DNA from: Nitrososphaerota archaeon | GTDB lineage: Archaea > Thermoproteota > Nitrososphaeria > Nitrososphaerales > Nitrosopumilaceae | Direction: 5' to 3' | Assembly: GCA_022573895.1 (NCBI GenBank) | Contig: JACZTB010000003.1 | Span: forward strand, 1 to 64,000 | DNA length: 64,000 nt | Shown: piece by piece, positions 15,014 through 24,398 of the stretch | Position numbering within the stretch: the first letter of the stretch is position 1 | Layout: each line of letters starts with the position of its first letter | Notes under the pieces: model-generated | Databases searched by the model: none | Told to the model about the DNA's origin: nothing | What the model saw: the letters and a program-made list of their open reading frames with translations, nothing else | Made by a program: the position numbers and the translations under genes

Positions 15014-18000
15014 TCATTTTTTCTTGCTTACTTGCATGTATAAATCAACAGTACCACTTCCAATTGGAATATTACTTCCAACAATCACGTTTTCAGTGAT
15101 TCCTTTAAGTTGTTCTACTTCTCCACTAAGTGCAGCATGTGCAATTGTTGGCACTGTAATTTCAAATGCAGCTCTTGCAAGAACACTATCTTTGGTGCCA
15201 GCAATTCCGTGCCTGCCAATCTGTTGCATATAACCTCGTGAACACATCAAGTCAGATACCAACATGATGTATCTAGTATCAACTTCTAATCCTTGATCTT
15301 CTAGAGTATGGTTCAGTTCGTTAATCAATGAATTTCTTGCTGCTTCTATACCCAAAGTTCCTGCAATTTCAAAGACATTGTTTGTTCTAACATTTCTTTT
15401 GTCAACGCCTTTGACTTCGAATACTTTGGCAATATTAGAACCAGTTGTTTGGATAACCCATTCATCATCTTTTTGAACTAATGTGACACGTTCAATATCT
15501 GGAACTCCTTTAACCGTGGTATTAAGAACCTTATTTCTAATTGCAATTGCTGTTGCAGTATCAGCTTCTTCAACTAATTTTAGAGTGATTAATTCACCAG
15601 TTGTCTCTATCTTGAATTTTTTATTTGATGAAAGTGCTGCTTCTACCTCTGCAATAGTGCATCCCCTTTCTTTGAGTCTTTGTTCACTCAAAATTAATCT
15701 GATTTCAGTAGAATAATCAGTTTCACTATCAACAAGTAATGCACTCACTTTAGTTTGTAAGATATTTCTTGCAACATCAATTGCTTTTTCTCGTGATTTC
15801 TTATAGTCTTTTTCAAGATAGATATCCATAGTTGGAGTAACAGGGTTCTTTCTTGCATCAACTAATTCAATTAGTCTTGGAAGACCCAAGGTGACGTTTC
15901 TTTCCTTAATTCCTGCAAAGTGGAAGGTTCTCAAAGTCATTTGAGTGCCAGGTTCGCCAATTGATTGAGCAGTAATAATTCCAACTGCTTGTCCAGGCTC
16001 TACTTTGGCTTTGTTGTAAAGTAAAAGTGCTTTCTTTGATACAATTTCTGCACCTTCTTTGCTTAGACCAGAGTTCTGTAAAGCATCAGTTACAAGTGAA
16101 ATTAATCTTGGATTGAATGTCTTTGTATATTTCTTGGTAAGAGTGTTAACCTCATCTTTTGTAGCTTTCTTTCCAGAATCATTAATGGTCTGAGATTCAA
16201 TTAGTCTATCAATCTTAAATGCTTCACCATGATCACTTTTTGCTACATCAATTCCATCTTCACCATAAAGGAATTGGACAATGTGACCATGTGGATCTCT
16301 TACTGTTCCATCATACTCTAATCTAATGTGTTCTAATGCGTTAATTAATCTGCGTTGCATGTAACCACTTTGTTGTGTTCTAACAGCTGTGTCTACAAGT
16401 CCTTCACGACCTCCCATTGCATGGAAGAAAAATTCTAACGTAGAGAGACCTTCCCTATAATTGGATTTCACAAACCCGTGCGCGTCAGGATTAGTATCAT
16501 GTTCTTTGAAATGTGTCAAGGCCCGATTATGGTAACCATCATGTAATCTGTTTCCTCTTCTTGATTGCTGGCCCAAAGCACCTGCCATCTGACCAATGTT
16601 TAGTGATGAACCTCGGGCACCAGTTGTAGCCATTATTCTTCCTGCATTAGTCTCATCAAGAGATTGGTCTGCAGTAGATCCTGCTCTGTCTCTTGCCTTG
16701 CCTAGTTCGTTGACAATATATGCTTCCAAGGCCTCTTCAGGTCTCATACCTCTTGTGAGTTTGAGAGTTCCTTTTTCATATTGACGAGTCAAATCAGCTA
16801 CTACATCATAAGAGGATTTAATATCGTCTTTAATCTTCTGCATGTCCTTTTCTGGAACTTCAAGATCACTAAAACCATAACTGAAACCATAAGATGTGAT
16901 GAATTGTTTAACCATAATTAGAATAGAGTTGAGGAAGTTTTTTCCAACTTCATTGCCATAGTCTTTTGCAATTCTATGTAACACACTTTCTGGTTCTTCT
17001 GCACCGATTGATGCTTTGTCAATAACGCCGCTGATTAGTTCGCCATTTTTAATTACAACATCTTTTTGTGGACCGCCAGTTCCCTTTGACCATTTTGATG
17101 TAAGGACATAGCTGAAGTCTTTAGGAAGAAATAATGAGAATAGTTGTTTTCCAGTGTATGCTGGCCCGTCTTTTGTTTTGGTTGCAGGTTTAGGAAGTGA
17201 TCCAGTGTAACCACCAAGCATTGCAAGATTTGAAAATTCTTGGACAGTGAGAGTTGTATCGTCTTTAGTAAGAAGATATGCACCAGTAACAAAGTCTCTT
17301 AATGCTCCAATAATTGGACCGCCATATCTTGGAGAAATTAATTGATCTTGAACTCTCATCAAAAGAATTGCTTCTGCTCTTGCTTCTTCACTTTGAGGAA
17401 CATGAAGATTCATCTCATCACCATCAAAGTCTGCGTTGTATGGAGGACATACAGAAGGATGTAATCTGAAAGTCTTACCTGGAAGTACGTGGACATAGTG
17501 AGCCATAATAGACATTTGATGAAGTGATGGTTGTCGATTAAACATCACAATATCACCATCCGAAAGATGCCTTTCTATTAGATATCCATTCTCAAGTGTT
17601 TCAGCAATTATAGAGCGGTCTTCTACAAAATCTAATCTTATCTTTACACCATCGGGTCTAACAATATAGTTTACGCCTGGGAAATTTTCAGGACCATTAA
17701 GCACAAGTTTTCTCATTCTATCAATGTTCCATTCTGTAACAATTTCAGGAATCGTTAGTTTCATGGCAATAGATTTAGGAACTCCAACTTCAGACAAATC
17801 CAAATTAGGATCTGGAGAGATAACAGTTCGGCTTGAAAAGTCAACTCTTTTTCCAGATAATGAACCTCTGAATCTTCCTTCTTTTCCTTTGAGTCTTTGA
17901 GTTAATGTTTTAAGAGGACGTCCAGAACGGTGATGAGCTTGTGGAATTCCAGAAACTTCGTTATCAAAATAAGTTGTAGTGTGATACTGTAACAAGTCAA

Positions 18001-18805
18001 CCAAGTCTTGAACAATAAGTGGAGGAGTTCCTGCATCTTTACTTTCTTTTAGTCTTTGATTAACTCTAATGATATCAACCATTTTGTGGGTCAAATCATC
18101 TTCTGATCTTATTCCTGTTTCAAGAATAATTGATGGTCTAACAGTTACTGGTGGAACAGGAAATGCTTGAAGAATAAACCATTCTGGTCTAGCAGTAACA
18201 GGATCATATGATAATAGTTCTAAATCTTCATCAAGTATTTGTGTAAATCTTTCTCTAATGGTAACTGGAAGTAATCTATGTTCACCAATTTCTGTTTTCT
18301 CAACAAAAATAGTCGGTTTTGTAAAGATTAACTCGTATTGTGTCTTTCCACAATGAGGGCATTCTTTTGCTTTTTTTGCTTTCTCTATAATTTGTTCTGG
18401 AATACGTTTTTGAGAAATTACAGTGTAAGCTGCTTTTCTAGTTTTGATTTTTTTGAATGCGTCTAAATCTTCTTGAGGAACTTTGAGTCGTGCACAAGAA
18501 CGACATGTTGATTGTAATAGTTTGTAGATATTATCAATAAATGCAATATGTAAGATAGGTTCTGCAAGTTCAAGATGTCCAAAGTGTCCAGGACATCTTG
18601 CGGCGGTGTTGCCACATGTTAGACATTTTTGTCCAGGCTCAAGAGTACCAAGTCTACCATCCATAAGACCTCCTTGAACTGCCATTCCATCTTCATCGTA
18701 CGTTTCAGGAGCAGTGATTTCAGCAACAGAATATTTCCTAATTTCAGTTGGAGACCATACTGAAAATCGAATTCCGTTAATTGATTTTATTGATTGAATA
18801 GACAT
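15014..18805 (-). CDS. rpoA: DNA-directed RNA polymerase subunit A, unsplit (A' + A'')
   Basis: 1263 residues: the A' and A'' parts, encoded by two genes in most archaea, are one frame here. The N-terminus has the zinc clamp KCLTCGNTAARCPGHFGH; the catalytic magnesium loop NADFDGDEMNLHVPQ lies near residue 455; the A'' part has GQAVGIITAQSIGEPGTQMT near residue 955 (trigger loop and bridge region) and ends with the cleft/jaw segments. A single A gene is a known thaumarchaeal trait. Its start overlaps by one base with the rpoB stop, indicating translational coupling. Confidence 0.98.
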   Translation of the reverse strand: MSIQSIKSINGIRFSVWSPTEIRKYSVAEITAPETYDEDGMAVQGGLMDGRLGTLEPGQKCLTCGNTAARCPGHFGHLELAEPILHIAFIDNIYKLLQSTCRSCARLKVPQEDLDAFKKIKTRKAAYTVISQKRIPEQIIEKAKKAKECPHCGKTQYELIFTKPTIFVEKTEIGEHRLLPVTIRERFTQILDEDLELLSYDPVTARPEWFILQAFPVPPVTVRPSIILETGIRSEDDLTHKMVDIIRVNQRLKESKDAGTPPLIVQDLVDLLQYHTTTYFDNEVSGIPQAHHRSGRPLKTLTQRLKGKEGRFRGSLSGKRVDFSSRTVISPDPNLDLSEVGVPKSIAMKLTIPEIVTEWNIDRMRKLVLNGPENFPGVNYIVRPDGVKIRLDFVEDRSIIAETLENGYLIERHLSDGDIVMFNRQPSLHQMSIMAHYVHVLPGKTFRLHPSVCPPYNADFDGDEMNLHVPQSEEARAEAILLMRVQDQLISPRYGGPIIGALRDFVTGAYLLTKDDTTLTVQEFSNLAMLGGYTGSLPKPATKTKDGPAYTGKQLFSLFLPKDFSYVLTSKWSKGTGGPQKDVVIKNGELISGVIDKASIGAEEPESVLHRIAKDYGNEVGKNFLNSILIMVKQFITSYGFSYGFSDLEVPEKDMQKIKDDIKSSYDVVADLTRQYEKGTLKLTRGMRPEEALEAYIVNELGKARDRAGSTADQSLDETNAGRIMATTGARGSSLNIGQMAGALGQQSRRGNRLHDGYHNRALTHFKEHDTNPDAHGFVKSNYREGLSTLEFFFHAMGGREGLVDTAVRTQQSGYMQRRLINALEHIRLEYDGTVRDPHGHIVQFLYGEDGIDVAKSDHGEAFKIDRLIESQTINDSGKKATKDEVNTLTKKYTKTFNPRLISLVTDALQNSGLSKEGAEIVSKKALLLYNKAKVEPGQAVGIITAQSIGEPGTQMTLRTFHFAGIKERNVTLGLPRLIELVDARKNPVTPTMDIYLEKDYKKSREKAIDVARNILQTKVSALLVDSETDYSTEIRLILSEQRLKERGCTIAEVEAALSSNKKFKIETTGELITLKLVEEADTATAIAIRNKVLNTTVKGVPDIERVTLVQKDDEWVIQTTGSNIAKVFEVKGVDKRNVRTNNVFEIAGTLGIEAARNSLINELNHTLEDQGLEVDTRYIMLVSDLMCSRGYMQQIGRHGIAGTKDSVLARAAFEITVPTIAHAALSGEVEQLKGITENVIVGSNIPIGSGTVDLYMQVSKKK

Positions 18806-21800
18806 TAGACCTTCTCCTTGATTAGTAATCGTGGTGCAATGTTAAGACTCTGCATCTCTTGTAAGAGTAGTTTGAATGCATATGCTACTGATACAGATGA
18901 TACTTTGGCTTTATCGCCACAAACTCTGCAGACATATTTTCTTAGTTTTACATCGTGATAGGCTACCAAACCACATCTTTCACAGACAAAGATATCAGCT
19001 TTGTCAGACTCGTCAAGTAATCTATCTTTTAGTATCATTGAAGCACCATAAGCAATCAAACAATCTCTTTCCATTTCACCAAATCTTAATCCACCTCCTC
19101 TTGCTCTTCCTTCTGTTGGTTGTTTGGTTAACATCTGAACTTGTCCACGTGCTCTTGCGTGGATTTTATCTGCAACCATATGATGAAGTTTTTGGTAATA
19201 TACAACTCCAATAAAGACTTCAACTGGGAATGATTTTCCAGTTCTTCCGTCATACATAATTTCTTTACCAGAATATTTGAAATCATATGCATCCATCACT
19301 TTTTTGACTTCATCCATTTTTTCTCCCACAAATGCAGAACCATCAAATCGTTTTCCACGAAATGCTGCAGCTTTTCCACAAATTGATTCCATCATCATTC
19401 CAACTGTCATTCTTGAGGGGAATGCATGAGGATTAATTAAAACATCAGGGGATATTCCTTCTGCAGTGTATGGCAAGTCTTCTGCTTTAGCTAAAATTCC
19501 CAGTACACCCTTTTGTCCGTGTCTTGATGCAAACTTGTCACCAATCTCAGGAACTCTCATATCTCTTGCTCTTATCTTGTACATTTTTCCACCTTCATTT
19601 GATTGAGTCATAACAACAGTATCTACAACTCCAGTTTCAGATGGTCTTACACCAATAGATGTATCTCGCCTGTAGGGACCAGTTGATTCAAACTCTCGGT
19701 ATTCTTCCATAAATCGTGGAGGGCTAGTTTTGCCAATCAAAATATCTCCTCCTTTTATTGAAACTTCAGATGCAACAACTCCATCTTCTTCAAGTAATCT
19801 ATATGCACGTTCTCCCTTGTAACCTCTAATGTTATCTTCAGCATTTGGAATCTCAAAGTTATCACGCATTCCACCTGGGTATTGTTTTGCTTCAGCGTCA
19901 TAAATTCTATAAAAGAAAGATCTTCCCAATCCTCTATCAACTGATGCTTGACTAAGCACAATGGCATCTTCAATATTATAACCATCAAATGGCAATACTG
20001 CAACTATACAATTCTGACCAGCTGGTCTCTCTTCCAATCCTAAAAGCTTCATTGCTTTAGTGTTAACAATTGGAGTTTGTGGATATAACATAAAGTGTTG
20101 TCTAACATAGGTACTAGTATTCATCATTGGTGTAGAAAATCCCAAACTTTGTTTTGCCATTGCAGATTCATATGTATTTCTTGGAGACTGATTGTGTTCA
20201 GGATATGGAATGATTGAAGCTCCTGCACCAAGAATTGCCGGTGGGAATACTTCAAGGTGAGTATGTTTCTTGGTATCTTTTTCATCCAAAGTAACATAAC
20301 AGTTTTCTTCTTCATTTGCATCAATCATTTCCAAGACACCCATTCTCAAAAGATCGGTCCAAGAAAGTAACTTCTTTGTAATTTTATCAACTAATTCTTG
20401 GGTTAGTAATGATTTGTTATCTTTGATAATGATTAATGGTCGCAAGACACGTCCTGCATTACAATTAACATAAAGTCTTTTTGTTGCAACTTCAACGTCA
20501 GATTTATGAAATGAAACTCCAACATGAGGATGAATTTTTGAGTTTCTTCTGAGGTCTCTAAGTGATGCGGCTAGTTGCTCACCATCTTTATAATATCCGA
20601 TTAGACGACCGTCAACAAATATTCTTGTTCCATCTTTTTTCAAATCTTCTTTGGCATCAAAGAAATGTACTGTTCCAAGATCATAGAGTTTTTCTATAAT
20701 TTCTTCAGAGGGGACATGAACTGAAATAATTCCAGATAGTGCCAAGTTTTTTACTAAACCACAATTCGAACCTTCTGGGGTTTCAGCTGGGCAAATTCTT
20801 CCAAAGTGAGTTGCGTGCAAGTCTCTTGCCTGAAAGTTTGGTTGAGTTCTGCTTAGAGGAGATTGAATTCTTCTAAGATGACTAATTGTTGAAAGGTAGT
20901 TGGTTCTATCAAGTAATTGAGTAACTCCAACACGTCCTCTCCCCCAATTTCCAGTAGCAATAGCGTTGTTTAGTTTATCAGTAATTATTCCCGGACGAAT
21001 TGCTGCGGCCACTGCATTAATTCCACGTTTTTGACCTGATCTTTCTAATTGATATTTCATGTCTCTAACAAGATTTCTAAATGCAGTTCTAAACAGATCT
21101 GCCAACATTTGTCCTGCAAACTTTATGACTTTGTTTCCATAGTGGTCTTTGTCATCAGAAGAAATCCATCCAAGTTTTAATTCTAATAGTTTACAAGCTG
21201 CTTCACCTAAGAATTGGGCTTTTTCTTTTCTATTTTCAGAATGTTTACCCAAGTGTGGTAACAATCCCCAATCTAGCAAAGTCTCTGCACGTTTTATCTG
21301 GAACTCTTCTAACATTCCAGGTGCAATTCTTTTACTGATATAGACAATTGCATCTTTTGATGTTGGAACATCACCTGCTTTTTCAAATGAACCTTCCAAT
21401 TCATCTTGAATTTCATCTACCAATGAAACTACTGCGGCAATTTCTCTATCAGATTCTAATCCAAGTGCTCTCATCAATGTAACAACTGGGATATCAACTG
21501 GAGAGCCAGGAATTCTAGCAACAATTAGTCCATCGTTTTTCATGACAAGTTCTAATTTTGCACGATAACCAACAATTGAAGAATAGACTTTAGCTTTGAA
21601 AACAATATTTCCGCCTACAGTTTCTCTGTCAACAATAATTTTGTTGTAAGAAAGATCTTCTAATCCTACAATGACTCTCTCAGAACCATTAATGATAAAG
21701 TAACCACCTGGATCATTTGGATCTTCCCCATGTTCAATTAATTTTTGAGTGGAGAAATTATGTAAGATACATGCATTTGATTTTACCATAACTGGAACAT

Positions 21801-22152
21801 CTCCAATATGAACAAATCTAGATTCCAAAATTTTTCCATCTTCTACAACACTAGCTTCCAGCATTACAGGTGCAGAGTATGAAACATTTCTTAGTCTTGC
21901 CTCAGCAGGTGTGATATGAGTGATGGAACCATCAAGCTCCATCATTCTTGGTTGCTGAAGTTTAACTTTACCTAGTTGAATCTTGTAGGGATATTCAGCA
22001 TTTTCAATATCTATTTGGGCAACTTCGTTGATAATACTTTGAAGACCTCGTTCTAAAAATTCATCAAAGGAGTTGAGATGTTGTCGTGCAATACCTTCAC
22101 GTTTTAAGATATCTTGAATTACTGGCCAGCGTTTTGTAGAAGGATGTACCAT
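18805..22152 (-). CDS. rpoB: DNA-directed RNA polymerase subunit B, unsplit
   Basis: 1115 residues, one frame (some euryarchaea split it). Recognisable parts include NGSERVIVGLEDLSYNKI (lobe), PLSRTQPNFQARDLHATHFG and ICPAETPEGSNCGLVKNLAL (fork), GYNIEDAIVLSQASVDRGLG, the RHGQKGVLG segment, and at the C-terminus GGGLRFGEMERDCL and the zinc-binding CERCGL ... CRVCGD. The stop of rpoH ends one base before the rpoB start. Confidence 0.98.
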   Translation of the reverse strand: MVHPSTKRWPVIQDILKREGIARQHLNSFDEFLERGLQSIINEVAQIDIENAEYPYKIQLGKVKLQQPRMMELDGSITHITPAEARLRNVSYSAPVMLEASVVEDGKILESRFVHIGDVPVMVKSNACILHNFSTQKLIEHGEDPNDPGGYFIINGSERVIVGLEDLSYNKIIVDRETVGGNIVFKAKVYSSIVGYRAKLELVMKNDGLIVARIPGSPVDIPVVTLMRALGLESDREIAAVVSLVDEIQDELEGSFEKAGDVPTSKDAIVYISKRIAPGMLEEFQIKRAETLLDWGLLPHLGKHSENRKEKAQFLGEAACKLLELKLGWISSDDKDHYGNKVIKFAGQMLADLFRTAFRNLVRDMKYQLERSGQKRGINAVAAAIRPGIITDKLNNAIATGNWGRGRVGVTQLLDRTNYLSTISHLRRIQSPLSRTQPNFQARDLHATHFGRICPAETPEGSNCGLVKNLALSGIISVHVPSEEIIEKLYDLGTVHFFDAKEDLKKDGTRIFVDGRLIGYYKDGEQLAASLRDLRRNSKIHPHVGVSFHKSDVEVATKRLYVNCNAGRVLRPLIIIKDNKSLLTQELVDKITKKLLSWTDLLRMGVLEMIDANEEENCYVTLDEKDTKKHTHLEVFPPAILGAGASIIPYPEHNQSPRNTYESAMAKQSLGFSTPMMNTSTYVRQHFMLYPQTPIVNTKAMKLLGLEERPAGQNCIVAVLPFDGYNIEDAIVLSQASVDRGLGRSFFYRIYDAEAKQYPGGMRDNFEIPNAEDNIRGYKGERAYRLLEEDGVVASEVSIKGGDILIGKTSPPRFMEEYREFESTGPYRRDTSIGVRPSETGVVDTVVMTQSNEGGKMYKIRARDMRVPEIGDKFASRHGQKGVLGILAKAEDLPYTAEGISPDVLINPHAFPSRMTVGMMMESICGKAAAFRGKRFDGSAFVGEKMDEVKKVMDAYDFKYSGKEIMYDGRTGKSFPVEVFIGVVYYQKLHHMVADKIHARARGQVQMLTKQPTEGRARGGGLRFGEMERDCLIAYGASMILKDRLLDESDKADIFVCERCGLVAYHDVKLRKYVCRVCGDKAKVSSVSVAYAFKLLLQEMQSLNIAPRLLIKEKV

Positions 22153-22404
22153 CTAAACTTCCACCACATATCTGTAATAGAGTGCCTCACCGGCAGTTGG
22201 ACTTTTTCTGGTAATCTTAATCATGTCACCTGGTTTTACACCAAGTCCCAAAATTGCAGGATCATTTACAAAAATTAATGGTAATTCAGTTGGCTTACAG
22301 TTGTATTTTTTTAAAACTTGTTCAGCTTCTTGTTTGATAATAATTTCATGTTTTGGCACATAGATATGATCAGGTACGAGAACTTGATTTTTCTTAGTTA
22401 CCAT
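22153..22404 (-). CDS. rpoH: DNA-directed RNA polymerase subunit H
   Basis: 83 residues, the RPB5 C-terminal-domain homologue. The signature is VLVPDHIYVPKHEIIIKQEAE, then LPLIFVNDPAILGLGVKPGDM and the ending GEALYYRYVVEV. First gene of the rpoH-rpoB-rpoA operon. A TATA-like element at 22480-22490 on the minus strand would start transcription about 50 bases upstream. Confidence 0.97.
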   Translation of the reverse strand: MVTKKNQVLVPDHIYVPKHEIIIKQEAEQVLKKYNCKPTELPLIFVNDPAILGLGVKPGDMIKITRKSPTAGEALYYRYVVEV

Positions 22405-22479
22405 TTACTACAACTCCAAATGGAACATTAAATGTAACAGTATAGAATACACACAAACTGTCAAAAAATCACGTTCGGG

Positions 22480-22490
22480 TTAATATATAT
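22480..22490 (-). promoter_or_regulatory. TATA box of the rpoH-rpoB-rpoA operon
   Basis: ATATATATTAA on the minus strand, centre near 22485, giving a predicted start near 22458 and a leader of about 50 bases before the rpoH ATG. Confidence 0.5.
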
Positions 22491-22550
22491 CTAATCTGAA
22501 ATTCGTCAAAGGATGTGTTTTTTCTTGTTTGTCAATAAATTTTTTCACAA

Positions 22551-22562
22551 CCTTAAATAATG
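22551..22562 (+). promoter_or_regulatory. TATA box of the first PEFG gene
   Basis: CCTTAAATAATG centred near 22556, 26-27 bases before the ATG at 22583. This spacing selects 22583 rather than the upstream in-frame start at 22529, and implies a leaderless mRNA. Confidence 0.55.
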
Positions 22563-22582
22563 TAAATTTGGGCGTAAAATTG

Positions 22583-23416
22583 ATGAAAACTCATCTATCG
22601 GTGTTTGCCTTATTTGCAATTTTAATTGTTAGTATTGGTATGGCACCCGCATTTGGACAAATACAAGACTCGATTGTTGTTACTACAGACAAAGCATCCT
22701 ATTCAGAGGGTGAAATAATTCTAATAACAGGCGAAGTCAGAGATTTGTTATCTGGAGTTCCAGTAGCTATCATGGTTGTATCTCCCAATAACAACATAGT
22801 AACAATTGCACAAGTAACAGTTGGTGTTGACAAGAAATACAGCACTGAAATTACTGCTGGCGGTACAATGAAAATGGAAGGAACATACAAAGTATCAGTT
22901 ACATATGGAAACGAAAGTCGAACAGCAGAAACAACATTCGAATTTGGTGGGGTAGAACCAATAATTGAAGAAGTTATGTCAGAAGTAACTGATACAACAG
23001 TTTCAGTTCAAGGTTCTGTTGATTTGATAGGATATGAGATTACAGGTGGAAAACTCATAAGTATCATGCCTGATGTGGGCTCAAATTCTCTGATCATATC
23101 AATTGATGCTACAGATGATGGTTCACTAACCATCACAATCCCTAGATCTGTGTTGGATGCATTACTTGGAAATGGAGACGATGATGATTTCTTTGTCTTG
23201 GTTGACGGAGAAGAAGTAGACTTTGATGAAACAGTATCATCAACAGACAGAATACTTACCATAGCATTCTCAGCAGGGGCAGAAGAGATCGAAATAATCG
23301 GCACATTTGTGATTCCAGAGTTTGGTACAATTGCAGCCATGATTCTAGCAGTAGCAATTATCTCAATAATTGTAATATCTGCAAAGTCAAGACTTAGCAT
23401 CATACCAAGGTACTAA
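22583..23416 (+). CDS. PEFG-CTERM exported surface protein (tandem copy 1)
   Basis: 277 residues from the ATG at 22583 (signal peptide MKTHLSVFALFAILIVSI). After it comes a beta module with DKASYSEGEIILITGEVRD, then a second domain with TDDGSLTITIPRSVLDALLG and NGDDDDFFVLVDGEEV. The end is the archaeal PEFG-type sorting signal: VIPEFGTIAAMILAVAIISI then a basic tail SAKSRLSIIPRY. PEFG-CTERM proteins are thought to be cut and anchored by an archaeosortase-like enzyme. First of four tandem paralogues; its last 105 bases are almost identical to those of copies 2 and 3. Confidence 0.85.
   Translation: MKTHLSVFALFAILIVSIGMAPAFGQIQDSIVVTTDKASYSEGEIILITGEVRDLLSGVPVAIMVVSPNNNIVTIAQVTVGVDKKYSTEITAGGTMKMEGTYKVSVTYGNESRTAETTFEFGGVEPIIEEVMSEVTDTTVSVQGSVDLIGYEITGGKLISIMPDVGSNSLIISIDATDDGSLTITIPRSVLDALLGNGDDDDFFVLVDGEEVDFDETVSSTDRILTIAFSAGAEEIEIIGTFVIPEFGTIAAMILAVAIISIIVISAKSRLSIIPRY
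23312..23416 (+). repeat. Homogenised 105-bp gene end, copy 1
   Basis: The last 105 bases (PEFG signal, membrane segment, basic tail, stop). It differs from copy 3 at two positions and from copy 2 at four, while the upstream domains are strongly diverged. Confidence 0.9.
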
Positions 23417-23422
23417 ATTTCA

Positions 23423-23438
23423 TCTTTTTTTTCTTTTT
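23423..23438 (+). terminator. T-rich terminator after PEFG copy 1
   Basis: A run of T with one C directly after the stop codon, typical of archaeal intrinsic termination. It leads directly into the TATA region of the next gene. Confidence 0.45.
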
Positions 23439-23453
23439 AAATATACATAAATA
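23434..23453 (+). promoter_or_regulatory. Promoter of PEFG copy 2 (shared 20-mer)
   Basis: The 20-base element TTTTTAAATATACATAAATA, identical to 24355-24374, lies 25 bases before the ATG of copy 2. It contains the TATA box. Confidence 0.6.
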
Positions 23454-23478
23454 CCAAAGATATCAGGATTGAAATAGG

Positions 23479-24336
23479 ATGAATTTTAAACGTTCTACAA
23501 CATCAATGGCAATAGCCATTATGGCGCTGTCATTAATATCAATGACCTCAATTCAGCAAGATGTTTTTGGTGCAAGTCTAGGAATGTCAATTACAGCTAC
23601 AGCTGATCAAGGTTCAGATACAATTATGGTCACAGGTAAAACAATTTCAGATATTACAGATGTCACATTTACAGTAACATCCCCAATCTTCAATACTGTA
23701 GTGGCTATAGAGCAAGTTTCGCCAGATGATAACGGAGAATTTACAGTGAAATTCATAGTTGGTCCAACATGGACTGAAGATGGGTTTTATGAAATAAAAG
23801 CAATGCAAGCTGTAAGCTCAAATTCATTGTATACACTGAATGTTGTTGTTGAAGTGATAGGCGGCATGACTGAAAAAACTGATATAACTGAATCTAATTT
23901 ACAGACAGGAATTTTTGTGCCAACCCAATCAATTATTACTAGAGCAGGACTTGAAATTTCTGCAGATGCTGTTATAGGATCTACAACAATTACAATTACC
24001 GGAACAACTGACAGAATGAGTGAAGACATTACATTGATTGTAACTGCACCAAATGGGAATAAGATAAGCTTTGATCAAGTATCTCCAGGATCAAATGGAG
24101 AATTTACTTCTGTGTTTACCACAGGTGGGCCATTATGGAAACAAGATGGATTCTACACTGTAACTGCACACCAAAATGACAATCCAAGATATAATGCTTC
24201 AGTTGAGGTGGAGATCATAGATGGTGTTGTAATACCAGAATTTGGTACAATTGCAGCTATGATTCTAGCAGTAGCAATTATCTCAATAATTGTAATATCT
24301 GCAAAGTCAAGACTTAGCATCATACCAAGATACTAA
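23479..24336 (+). CDS. PEFG-CTERM exported surface protein (tandem copy 2)
   Basis: 285 residues. The signal peptide (to about residue 32, VFGA) is followed by two copies of an Ig-like module: one with ATADQGSDTIMVTGKT and EQVSPDDNGEFTVKFIVG, the other with ISADAVIGSTTITITGTT and DQVSPGSNGEFTSVFTTGG. Each module ends in a W..DGFY strand. The PEFG signal VIPEFGTIAAMILAVAIISI and the basic tail close the protein. Unlike copies 1 and 3 it lacks the acidic LVDGEE domain and instead duplicates the first module. Located between promoters that are copies of each other. Confidence 0.85.
   Translation: MNFKRSTTSMAIAIMALSLISMTSIQQDVFGASLGMSITATADQGSDTIMVTGKTISDITDVTFTVTSPIFNTVVAIEQVSPDDNGEFTVKFIVGPTWTEDGFYEIKAMQAVSSNSLYTLNVVVEVIGGMTEKTDITESNLQTGIFVPTQSIITRAGLEISADAVIGSTTITITGTTDRMSEDITLIVTAPNGNKISFDQVSPGSNGEFTSVFTTGGPLWKQDGFYTVTAHQNDNPRYNASVEVEIIDGVVIPEFGTIAAMILAVAIISIIVISAKSRLSIIPRY
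24232..24336 (+). repeat. Homogenised 105-bp gene end, copy 2
   Basis: Last 105 bases of tandem copy 2. The similarity to copy 3 continues past the stop codon for about 28 further bases (ACTAAAATCACAACTTTTTT and the following T-rich part). Confidence 0.9.
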
Positions 24337-24345
24337 AATCACAAC

Positions 24346-24359
24346 TTTTTTCATTTTTT
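24346..24359 (+). terminator. T-rich terminator after PEFG copy 2
   Basis: Two T runs split by CA directly downstream of the stop codon, same as after copy 3. Confidence 0.45.
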
Positions 24360-24374
24360 AAATATACATAAATA
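24355..24374 (+). promoter_or_regulatory. Promoter of PEFG copy 3 (shared 20-mer)
   Basis: Same 20-base element as at 23434-23453, 24 bases before the ATG of copy 3. Confidence 0.6.
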
Positions 24375-24398
24375 GAGACAGGTGTAAATCGCAACAAG

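Noticed and set aside
23008-23403. 131-codon frame opposite PEFG copy 1
   Set aside because: Codon pattern is the mirror of the plus-strand PEFG gene; a membrane segment and sorting signal are clear on the plus strand only.
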